From Onchidella celtica (taxonomy: Eukaryota; Mollusca; Gastropoda; Systellommatophora; Onchidiidae): a stretch of 64,000 nucleotides of DNA. The stretch's first letter is position 1. Each line of letters opens with the position of its first letter. Location of the stretch: contig OZ007569.1 in NCBI GenBank assembly GCA_963931925.1, positions 18,109,482 to 18,173,481 on the forward strand, given 5' to 3'. Under the pieces are notes generated by a model. It saw only the letters and a program-made list of their open reading frames with translations. It was not told where the DNA came from and made no database searches. Below, one piece after another: positions 41,101-53,400 of the stretch. The translations under genes and the position numbers were made by a program.

Positions 41101-44100
41101 TGACAGATTTGTCAAATGCTTTATGTTTTCCCATCTGTGTAAAGAAAAAAACAAAACGAAACAAAAAAAATCCTCAAAGGAGAAAAGTGGCCTTTATCAT
41201 GCCAACTCAAATAAAACTCAAATTCTTATGCCACATCAAATTCCTAATTTTATGGCTGCTATTAAATATCTACAACCTGTGAAAAATTAATGCCATTTGA
41301 GAGAACTGACCTCGTGAAATGAGACCATCAACGATATAAATTTCAGTCCCGTCTCTTTGAAATTCAGTGTGTGTCTCCTCCTTTTTTCCCCTATATAATC
41401 ATGTTGAAACCCTCTTCGTCTTAGGTTGTACTTGCCCACAAAGAAAAAAAAAAAGATTGTATTCTCTTCCTCTACCCCCATCTATCCAGGCAAAGAAAAA
41501 ACAACAACAAATAAACAAAACAAAAAAGAAACCACACTCAAGGTTACCCCTATTTTCAAAGGGAAACTCATTTTCGCTTGGATTGTACTTAACGAAGAAA
41601 AAGAAATTAAAAACATGAAAGCCCATCAATTTTGCAAAATAATCATAAAGCAGCTATGAAGTAGCAAATGAAAATAAAAATGTGTAGTAACAGTTGAAGA
41701 ATGTGTTAGCACACACGCTTTCCAATTTTTTTGCTTCATGAGGAAGCAAATCTGAAACCACAAAGAAGCAACGGAAATCACGCAGACAGATCTTAACAAT
41801 CAAAGAATTTGTTGCGTCAGTGTGGGAAAGAATGGATACCAGTATACAAAATTGCTAAGACATAATAATAAAATAAACGTCACTATGAGGCATATCAAAA
41901 GATACGATACATAAACATAGTCTAATGTACAATATCATAGCATTTCTTCAGTACCCTTATTTCTCATACCATGAAACATCTGCTGAACTATGACAGGATG
42001 CAAGTAGTCGGGGACTGAATATTTTCGGGTGGCACTGGATTTGGGACAATTACCGCATCCAGTTATTCCAATGGCCACTCAATGACATGAACAAAGGAGT
42101 GTCCGTGCAATGGGGTCTCAGCAGCAGGCTGAGCCCCCTTGGCGAGTTAGTCATCTGGATGGATATTTTCATAGTTAATACGCAGATCAGAACATGAAAT
42201 AAACCCGCTTGACAGTGAAACTCTTTCACTTAGATTTGTTTTCTGGAGATAACTGGTTTCAGTAATTTTCCCTTGATTTAATTCTAATCAATTTTCTGCA
42301 AAGGTTGCTCAAGATTTTTGGAGAGTTTTAACATAAACTGTAAAAACGAAAATATGTAAAACTGATATTAAAATAAAATTATGAGAAAAAAATACAACTT
42401 ATGAAAGAACGAAATTGCTGTGACTGCTCTTTCAGTAGCTGCCCTATTTTTCCACAGTCACTCTGTACACAAACTAACGAAAATGCAAGCTGAATTTCCC
42501 AGAAATATTCTTCGGAATATTTTTCAACTGTCAAGTACAACAAGAATGTTGTATCTGCTACAATTACATCCTCGTGTAACAAAAGATATTATACTTCATT
42601 TTGTAATTGCCTCTTTAAGGGTATGACAATCATAGATGACAAACAATGAAATGAGAGTAAAGATATCTTAAGCTACTGCTTAGATATATGAAAACAAATG
42701 AGATTCAGGAACTCTTGTGTAGTTTTTGTAATCACCCAAATACGCATAGTTTTTGTTTGCGCCTCAAATGCGTTATTAGATTTTCTAATACAAATGAAAG
42801 TGTCTTAACATTACATTAACCTTACCACAGCCTTTAGCCAGTTGCATCAGCACACTGTTTTCAATGCTGTCATGCCCTAGTCATTAAAATGAGTGTTCTG
42901 GAAATTGTATTTTGCTGAAGTATTTGATAAAATCAAGCTGAAAATATCAAATTTGTAAGATTTTACATTTCAGCTTAAATATGCTCTGTCAAGTCACAGC
43001 AATTTCTCCCTTACCAGAGTGTTCTGGAAACTGTGTTTTGCTGAAGTATTCAGGTCATCACAAGCTCTAAATATCAAATTTACAAGATTACTACATCAGT
43101 TTAAAAATAATTTGGCAGGCCACAATAGTTCTTCCCTTGGCTGTGATAGGGTTAATGAAGTTATACATGTATTAAGTGCAGAAAGCAAAAATATGAACAA
43201 GTGAAAAAAATTTTCGGACATTGAAATAACTTACATAATAATGAACTATCAAGACAGAACAAATACACATCATAACTGGAAGAATAAGACAACATTAAGT
43301 TTGCTTTCAACACAAGGTATCTTCATGTAATTTACTCATATAGGATTTCAGACAGTTTCTCTACAAAATTTTGTGATAATCATTTGATTTGATTGGGGTC
43401 GTGATACAGAATCAACTCATGTAGGCTACATTTTTCCAAGAAAAGTTTGTAATGTAACAGTTTTTCACTGTTACGTTACTTAATGGACAATTCGGGGCAC
43501 TCGCTGTTTGTTACAATCAACTTAAGCAAATTTGATGTGCACACAATGTTGGGAGTTTAATTTTGTAGTAGACCACAGTGCAGACTCTTATTATTATTTG
43601 CAGTGTTGAAAAATCAATGCACTCTTATGACAGTGAGAGGGCAATATCATGATTCCCATCTCAAATGGCTCAATAGGGAAAATTCTCATATTGTCTTCTA
43701 TATGCAAAATCACTGTATGAAAAGGGAGTCTATTTAAAATGATGCATCAGGTCTGAATAATAATTTTAAAAAAAAATAATCAAAAAGCAGTTCGCTTAGA
43801 ATACAATTCTGTTACTGTACATTTGGGGCAAACAGTGAACTTGACAACTGACATCAATGCTTCATGTACAAATGTTTGAGGACAAATGAAAACTACATGA
43901 TCTCATGATATGTTATGAAAAACAGTATCATAATTATATTTCTATAAGTTTTCTTTACAAATATGATTGGGCCTGAAAAACAAATTAAACGAAAGCAAAT
44001 AGACTTAAATAAAGGGATGTAAATTCTATATAAATAATGATGTAAATTCTAAAATGAAACAAAAAGGGTCACAAGCCCTGTAGACCCTTTAAAAAAAATA

Positions 44101-47100
44101 GCTTAAAATATTCTCAAGCTAAAACCAGTGCCATTTCTTTACACAAACAATCTAGTTTAAATGCCATATTATAATTAAGCAACAACTCTGCTGTTCTGGA
44201 TATACGTATGTACGATTTATGTGCTTTACAAGAACTTTGTTTCAAGCTATAGATGGATCAAAAGTAGATTATTTAAACAAAAGCTGGATTATTGAAAATG
44301 ACTCAAACATTAAGCATCGATGATGATTGATTCCAGATGACACAAAAGGTAGAATGGTTATTCCATCAGTGAATGGTCACATCAGCATACTTCTATATTA
44401 TCTGTAAGCTGATCTTCATTAATAGTGATCTGCGTTTTTTTGTTTTTTTTCCTTTCCAGCTGTGGGTCTTTTCAAATTCAGTGTAAAATAAAATATGTAA
44501 ACTCCCGTTTTGAAATTCATCAAGGCAAATCTGGATAAATTAAACCCGAATGTTTGGTGCTCTTGCAAACAAATGTACACAAGAATGTACAAGTCTTGCG
44601 TTTGATTGTCAACTCACTCATTAGATGAGCAGAAGTACTGTCTCCATATCACTGAGAAAATTAAAAATTTATTGAGGTAAGAGTTCAGTTAACAGAAACA
44701 AACCAAACAAAAAACTGCTTCAAATAAAAAAAATTACACATGATTTTTTTTTTTATCAGTATTTCAAATCTCCACAAACTATAGACGTTGCTTGAAAGAA
44801 AAGTCGCACTTTTCATGTGACGACTTGTAATCATATACCAATCATTGCCTCAGTACTGCTTTATTCCATCTCCATGTTAGCGCTTTTTGAGAAAATCGCC
44901 AGTAAAGTTTTATGGTTATACCTTACACAGCATTAGAATAACATTTTAACACTGTAAAATGTACTCCCGGGCAAAATTTCTTCATTATTTTTGCAAGAAT
45001 GACAGAATGCATTTTGTCATGCCATGTTATTATCTTATCTCCACTTTTGTAAATTGAAGAACAAAAGTGGAGACAGAGTAAAACAGTACTGCTGCAACAT
45101 GATGCAAATAAGAAAATGTGGTTTTTCAAATCTTCAAGTCGTTCATCACAATAAATGGAATAAACAATAACGAAGAAAAAAAAACAACATAAAACATATT
45201 CAATAACATAGGACGAGACTCAGCCACACACTCCACACTGAAGTGGCAAATATGAGACAGTTATCATGTTTTTATAAAAGAACACCATAATGTAACTGAC
45301 ATGTTTGTAAATGCTCATCAATAATGTTTTCTTTAAACCAAAGAGTCAGTTGCATTCATAGATCTCAATGAAATAATAATAAACATTTCATTCTTTGAAA
45401 TTTTGCACTCTCCTAATTTGCAATGGAATTCTTGATATATAAAATTGGCATGTTATTTTGATTCTCCTTTAATTTCATAAAAATCTTACGAAGTCTAATA
45501 AATATTTGTGCTGATGGAAATAGTGACAAACAACCACAGAATGCAACTCAGAAGTGAAAAAATACATTAACCAAGCAATCAGTTTGAAAATGAAAATGAA
45601 ATATGATCTTCTTCCATAGCTTCTGCAGCAGAATGAGGTATAATTTATGAAAAAAAATTTACAAAAAAAAACAACAAAGTTTAAAAGTAAAGAAGACAGA
45701 TATAAGAAAAGTGGTAATTTTTTGGTCATGGAAAGATAGTACAAAGATGTGATTTCAAACTAGTTTGATCATTTTATGAGCATTAATGCTGCTGCTTGGT
45801 GACAAGAAATAGCTGTGGTATCAGTGATCTTAACAAGACAGATGACAGTATCAATAAAAATGTCAAAAATGATACCAAATGTGTGATGAAATTTACAATG
45901 ATAGAAATGCGAATGGAGAGTATGGAGATGATTTTTATCATGGTGTAAATTTGTGTAGTCACATATCAGGATATATCTTTATATAAATGACAAAATTAAA
46001 TCTAAAGTGATATGTTATTGAAAAATGATATTGTGATTCTGAAAACTGAACAATTAGAGAATCATTATAGTAACCAAAGTTTGCAAAATACATCGTTATT
46101 TGCGTAATTAATATTTGACCAAGCTGTACTACAAGGGCTCACTGTGACCTTTCAACTCTTCAAATGCACTACTTTAATAATGTAATATTATTCCATATCA
46201 TGTGACCTCCTGGAAGATTTGTATTTTCAACAACGATTGTAGCTTGAATATAATTTGGCTGGTAAAACGTGTACTACTGTGCTTCCCAATTAACTGTGTT
46301 TCTTTATCAAATGCTTCTCAAAACTGTTATATTCTGTCACTTCCTGGCATGAAAAGTGATCCACAAGTTAGATTTACAAAAAGTGAAGAGGTCCCCCCCC
46401 CCCACCCCCCCTTCCCCAACGCAGAATTCGAAAATTTTTTCTATTATAATTGAAATACTGGGTAATATTATTGATAAACAAAGTTTCATAAAATTTTCTA
46501 GCCACACATTGTCTAAAGTTTACAATGTTTTAGCTACCTGTAGCTATGGATTCCATCTGCTTAAAATGTGTGATGGAAGTGTTTTTGGGTGTCAAAACAA
46601 TCCCTTAAAAGCATGTTTCAAAATTCAACTGTTGCATTACTCCCTGTTCATACTTGGAACACTCATTACATCAACCCTTCAGAACTAGAAAATACTACAG
46701 CTGGTATGGTATTCGGTACCTGTGGAAGCAGACATGATTGCTACTTAGTACGGTTTATATCTCAGTTACTTGTAAAAGTATCTCTGCCAGTTGTTGTTTT
46801 TTTCCACTGCTGAGGATCACATATTCGTAACTAAGATGAGGAAAATATTCTGACGATGAGTTATTACATGTTATCACTCATTTATAATAATAAAATGAAA
46901 ACAAAAAATGCCACAATGTACCTTAAAATCATATATTTCAGGAATGTATGTTTGCCTGCCAAGCCATGAGATGTCACCTGGTCCAAACACTTATCAATAA
47001 ACTCTGCAAACTTCTCAGAGATTGGAGATTTCATAGCTCACTTGTCCTCTGCAGTGGTGCTGTGTGCGCTTCAAAAGAATACACCACACTTGAAACACGA

Positions 47101-47114
47101 ATGCAGAATTGTAT
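38118..47114. other. Intergenic region, probably including the CRIM1-like 3' UTR
   Basis: Nine kilobases carry no recognised coding exon on either strand. The part nearest 47114 should be transcribed as 3' UTR of the CRIM1-like gene (minus). Several AATAAA candidates exist and none can be singled out. Simple repeats: G-run near 39285, GACA/CA tract at 40235-40327, A-rich runs near 41140-41170 and 41440-41520, C-run near 46393-46411. The tandem pair at 42891 is listed separately. Confidence 0.6.
42891..43140. repeat. Direct tandem duplication, two ~126-bp units
   Basis: Both units begin GAGTGTTCTGGAAA and continue with TGTnTTTTGCTGAAGTAT, AATATCAAATTT(G/A)(T/C)AAGATT, CAGnTTAAA and a CACA(G/A)nAnTTCTnCC block. 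Confidence 0.75.
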
Positions 47115-47491
47115 TCACGACTTCACTGAGGACAGAAAATGTCCATTTGCCATTGTCTCTTTATTCTGGTCAGGAAAGACCATTTCTGTGTAGTCATTAC
47201 TAGCCCTATCACCTTTCCGCTTATCAGATGTGATCCCTGGGCAGAGTTTTTCCAGATACTGGTTCTCCAGATTAGGAGCTTTTGTCTGTTGCTCTGGAAC
47301 AATAAATGGCATCTGACCTTGCTGTTCATGTTTTGCCGCGTTGGGTCTTGGTCGATATTTTGAGCGGTGTTTCCGTCTAAACATGCAGATTACAACGAAA
47401 ACAATTATGACAACCACGATGGCTATCACTGCTCCCAGCACTGCAAAACCGATGATTTTACCAACTTCGTTTGACTGGTTTCCTTGGGAAG
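47115..47491 (-). CDS. CRIM1: CRIM1-like last coding exon: membrane helix and cytoplasmic tail
   Basis: Acceptor TTCAACAG. SQGNQSNEVGKIIGFAV leads into a hydrophobic helix (VLGAVIAIVVVIIVFVVICM), a basic anchor FRRKHRSKYRPR and a polar tail ending FLSSVKS, then TGA at 47117-47115. The type I orientation fits the extracellular VWC array. Confidence 0.92.
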
Positions 47492-50400
47492 CTGTTGAAT
47501 GACAAAAGGAAAGCATACAATGCAATGATTAAAATCACGATTTTGAAGAATCAATCTTTCATAATGATGTGTTTTCTCATTTATCTCAAGTAATTTATTT
47601 GAGGTTATCTTGTGGGGAAAACAATATTTCTATGCTTTGTTTTCCAATTGTGTTGGAATATGCATTCATCTCCAAAATTGGTATGCACTATATACTTTAA
47701 ATATTGTGTATTTTGTAATGTTGCATAAAATTTTTTTGGAAAATACAGCAGTTGTAAAATTTTCATATGATTTGAAAAGAATGACTGAGATATGAAATCA
47801 TTTCACCCGTCCCAACTCAAAGTCACTTTTTAATATCATTTCAATCTGGCATTTTGTCTTGACCTCCACCAAGCAACCCACCCGACATTCTACCCGCAAG
47901 AAATGATTTACCGATCAGTTGCGACCCTCCGACTAAAGCAGAGATTAATGATGCCATAAAGCAGTTAAATCGAGGCAAGGCAGCTGGACCAGACCAGATC
48001 CCACCAGAGGCGCTGAAGGCAGATGCTGCTGGGGCTGCAGAGGGTCTGCACTCACTATTCTCGAGGATTTGGATCGGAGGCAAGTTTCCAAAGGACTGGA
48101 AGGAAGGACACCTCGTGAAGCTCCCAAAAAAAGGGGACCTCAGCAATTGTAGTAACTACAGAGGAATCACACTTCTCTCCATCCCAGGAAAGGTTTTCAA
48201 TCGGATTATTCTCAAGCGAATACAGAATGCAACAGACCAAAAACTTCGCGAGGAGCAAGCTGGTTTCAGGAGTAATCGATCAACCACCGACCAGATCGCC
48301 ACGCTGAGAATCATAGTAGAGCAGTCGCTAGAGTGGAACTCCCAACTGATAGTGAACTTCCTTGACTACGAGAAGGCCTTTGATAGCATCGATAGAGAAA
48401 CACTGTGGAGAATATTGAGACATTATGGAATCCCAGAGAAGATGGTGAATCTTATCAAGAGCATGTACGAGGGGACAAGTTGCAGAGTCGTACATGATGG
48501 TGAGCTTACTGACAGCTTTGATATCAAGACTGGTGTTAGGCAGGGTTGTTTGCTGTCCCCATTTCTGTTTATCCTGGTGATTGATTGGCTTATGAAAGAA
48601 ACCACCAGTGGAGGAAGAAATGGCATACAATGGACCCCATGGACACAGCTGGACGATCTAGATTTTGCAGATGACTTGGCACTATTGTCGCACACACACG
48701 ACCAGATGCAAGCAAAGACTACAGCTCTAAACAAAATTTCAGAATCTATTGGATTGAGGATACATCCCGCGAAGTCGAAGGTCCTAAAAATTGTTGCACC
48801 CCTAAGCGAACAAGTCACAGTAGGAGATCAACCACTGGAAGATGTAGAGTCCTTCTGCTATCTTGGTAGTATCATTGACAATAAGGGAGGAACAGAGGCA
48901 GAAGTCAAAGCACGAATTGGAAAGGCACAGGCAGCTTTCACATCCTTAAGCAAGATTTGGAGAACCAAGGATATATCTCTAAAAACAAAGCTGAGGATAT
49001 TCAACTCGAACGTGAAGTCAGTCCTGTTGTATGGATGTGAGACTTGGAATGCGTCCCAGGCCTGCATAAAGAGAATCCAAGTTTTCATCAACAGATGTTT
49101 GAGGAAGCTACTTAAGATCAGATGGACAGACAAGGTCAGCAATGAAATTGTATGGAAAAGAACAAGACAGAACCCAGTCAGAGAGGAAATTGGTAGGAGG
49201 CGATGGAGATGGATCGGCCACACTCTCAGGAGGCCAGGAAACAGCATCACGAAGAAGGTATTGGACTGGAATCCCCAGGGCAAGAGATCAAGAGGAAGGC
49301 CGCGCGGAACGTGGAGAAGAGCCAGAGAAAATGATGTGCAACGAAGCGGAAAGACTTGGAATAATGTAAAGAGGCTGGCCCATGATAGAGAGGGATGGAA
49401 GGTGTTTGTTGGTGGCCTATACCCTGATCCAGGGTGAGAAAGGCAATGATGATGATGAAAATTTTCATATGATTTGAAAAGAATGACTGAGATATGAAAT
49501 CATTTCACCCGTCCCAACTCAAAGTCACTTTTTAATATCATTTCAATCTGGCATTTTGTCAACATGACAGTTTGCTTTCCTGATCCTAAAATGGAAAAAA
49601 AAACAAAGAATAACACCGGGCATTTTTTTTTTCTGCTTCCAGCAAACTTAACCCTCACCCTGCGCAGGGCGGCAATAGTCAGTATTGACTTGCAAGCGCT
49701 CACGCCGCACGGGCAGCAAAAGTCGTCCAGGTCAAGCTGACCTCGCCACGCACGAGCCGTATTTTCAGGCGTCGGGTTACTGACCTTTTTGAGACGTAAC
49801 CACCGCGTTATTGTTCACTGTATCTCTTCTAAATCAAACGCATTGTGACATGGACATGTTAACCAGTGAACCACTGGTCGGAATCACAAAGACTAAGCTT
49901 TCAAAGGCTCTCCCCACACTTTCAAAAGATGTAACATCGACATGTGAACTGTTGCTCAACAAATTTGCAATATTATCTCATTTTCTCACAAGCTGACCAC
50001 CATCTGGAGTTATCTGTATCTAAGAACCAATCAGAACCAAGCTCTGAAATAATCTTTGCCCCAAATGCCCACATTGGTTTATTAGTATGTGTCAATCAGG
50101 ATGAAACCATTTGTGTAGGGCTTGGGAGGGCGTGGCTTGTTATCACGCTTCGTTCTCACGAAAACTACAGCTGTCAGCTTGGAATCATAAGTCAGATCAT
50201 TGGTTAGAGACTGACAGACTAAGGTTTTGCTGGTTAATTCATTATCAAGCGTGATAAGGCATAGCAGCGAATGTTTTCATACCGATCAATAAAAACCGAA
50301 CCACGTGGACAGCGTATGTGGTCATCGTCTAGCGGCACGGGTCAGTGACCCCAGATAAGATTCTCCGTGAGTAAGGTCACTGACCGGGCAGCGGGCTTTA

Positions 50401-53400
50401 TGGGTAGCGCGCGAGGTATGGGTTAAAATTTTGTCTTGATGTACATGGTCTTTCTCTGTAACACGGCTGCTATGTACATACATCATAAATGATGGACATT
50501 ACCTGTCGTGTTTTTCTGATTGTTGATCAAAACACCATTTCCTCCATGGTTGGGAGGCTGTAGTTGTGCAAGATCTGAAAGACAAAAATTTTGCTCTGAA
50601 TATGACATAGTCTCACTAACAGTTCAGATGTGAAGAATCTTCATTTGAATGCTATTTACATTATACATTAGCTGGTCCAGCTGCATTGGATGAACAAAAA
50701 TGTTAGCTAAGTGATTTATAAGAACATTCACAGCCTAGTAAACCGTATCTGATTTTGACAGATAAGGAAGAACAATAATTTATTTTTATTATGTCATTAT
50801 TATCACCCCCACCCCCCTTTCTGCTGAATGAAGCCAAAAGTAACAAAAAAGCAACAAGAAAAAAACTAATAAGCAAACAAACAAACTCTGAACGTGCAAC
50901 CATTAATTACCATAGCATTCAGGACAGCATTGCCCACGTTTTCTTATCATCACTGAGCAGTCAAGATGAGGACATGATAAGGGAAAGCACTCGGTTTTCC
51001 CGCTTGCGCAAACGCACTGAGAGCAGTTGTCTCCCTCCCACTTCTCACCAGAATCGTAGGTGTTTCCTCTGTACATACAGGTGATTGGTTTCCTCGTCTC
51101 TGAAATGACGGATTGACAAGCATCCTTTTTTAGGATTGAATAATGCGTTTGGAATAATCAATTAATTCAATATCTGAGCTCGGTCACCCATTCACTGTTT
51201 TTCTACCTGAAGCAGATGGTAGAATACTGCATAACTTAAATGTAACGTAATACAATTGATTTCTTTAGCAACTATAGAAAAGAAAACAGTAATTCATATA
51301 ATTTTTCACAAGTTCTGTGAATAGTAAGTATGTGCTTTTGACCTTTATTGAACCTTTCATTAATAATGTAATATAATAATAGAGATTCATAGCACTGATT
51401 AACATGTATGAATTCTGAACTAAATTCACTAAAAATGAATCTGTTTTATCATTCCCCTAAATAAACTACTCACATAAAGGTGAATGGGAGATATCACTGC
51501 CAGTAAAACATTTATATTTATTTGCATCCATAAGAAATTAACTGTTGCACTGTATTATGAAAAAAACATCTATACATATTATCTAATGGTTTCCCCTAAA
51601 ATGAAAACCTACCAACACAGGTTGGGCAGCATTGGCCTTTGCGTTGCACAGTCCTGTTACAGTTGAGAGGTGGACACATCTGGTTGTAACAGTGCACTTG
51701 TCCATCCTGGCATTTGCAACTTTGACATGGCGTAGTCTGCCACACTTCACCATTGTTGCTGGTCGAAGTGCAACGGTGATGGTGATAGTGGTGACTAGGG
51801 ACAGGGACTAGACCATGATCCTCTGTGCATAAAAAAACATACAATTGTATAATGAACAGCTGACATTCTGGGATTTCTCCTTTCCCCATTAACCCTTACC
51901 TTACCAATCCATACATGTGCAGCCGCCTGGCAAAGTGAGGCACATTTTGGCACTACCTGATTCAAGAAAATTGTTAAAAGGCATCATAGGGTCAATTTTA
52001 TCAATTTTGTGTTTTCAGTACTTTTGAAAAGTTTAACCTCTTTACTATTCCTTTTCCTAATGATAATCCTGTTTGAGAAGGGTAAATGCCTCAAAATTGA
52101 CTTTCAATTGAGTCACCATTAATAATTCTGATGAAAAGCTGAAACTTCAGAAGCATTTTTCTCAAGACTGTGGTTCTTTCAGTTCCTGTCTTTGACAGAC
52201 CATATCGTCGCTGCAGGATTCTAAACGGTTAACTCTGAAAATGCAGTGTGCTGGTTTTTTTCCCGGAATTAAGAGTGACATCACATGACACATCCTATAA
52301 ATAAAATAAGCCCTGGATATATAATCGGAAATATTTTTAGTAACAGTGCCGATTCCTAGCTCCAAAATGTGCATAATAGCCTTGCTTTTCAGTTTTTTCA
52401 CTCTCCTGTACAATTTACAAAAACCGAGTTAGCCGTTTAGAATCCTGCAGCGACGATATCTTCTCTGCTAATTAACTTGCAGCAATATTTTATGTACCAA
52501 ATGAAAGGGCTTTGAATAACCTATTTGGTGATACCATTATCTCCATACCACCAAAATGCAGGAAGTGCCTCATTTTGTCGGGCGGCTAAACATATAACAT
52601 TGTTTCCTGTTACAAAGCATTAGATCCAACATTTTAGAACTTTAAACTCTACAGTTCCCTAGCAACATCCTTTTTGTAAACTGTGGACACAGAATAAAGC
52701 AGTGCTGGGTCGTCTTTCTCAATTTGGATGGCTAAGAGATACTGCTGATTTTTCACAAATATCCAGCTTAGACAAGCTCTTACCTCTGCAAGTGGCACAG
52801 CACTCTCCTTCTCGTTTGATGGGATAGTGACATACAACAGGGGGGCAGGAAGGCGTCTCACACAAGATGGTTCCTCCGTGGCATACACACTGTGTACAGT
52901 CATCCATTTTCCATGTTTGACCTTCCACGTAATACTGTCCAAAGGAAGACTGGCAGAGTTCTTTCTCCCCATTGGGTGACACAATAGTCAATCCTGAAAT
53001 TCAATGAGAAGGTTACGACAGTGGTAAATAACTTGTTACCACTTTATACCTGTTATACATAACTCTGCATATAAAATTTGGCAAAATGATATGAATATTG
53101 TAAAGCCCTTAGCGCCTAGTTGATAGCGGCATGGAGCGCTATATAAATGCTATGCATTATTACTATTACTATTATAAAAAAAAAGAACACTTTGTAAGTT
53201 GTTTCTAATGCAGGCTTTGGCAAATGCAGCCGTTTCTCTTTCTTCTGACACACTTTGACCATGCCCAAGCCTGGCTCTTACTCCACAGATTTTCTGTTAA
53301 CTTTTTTTAGATATTTTGTCAGCTTACACTATTTAAAGCCGACAATGAACTTCATATACAACATGCATGTCAAGTTCAAACACAACATGTACTCAATCTC

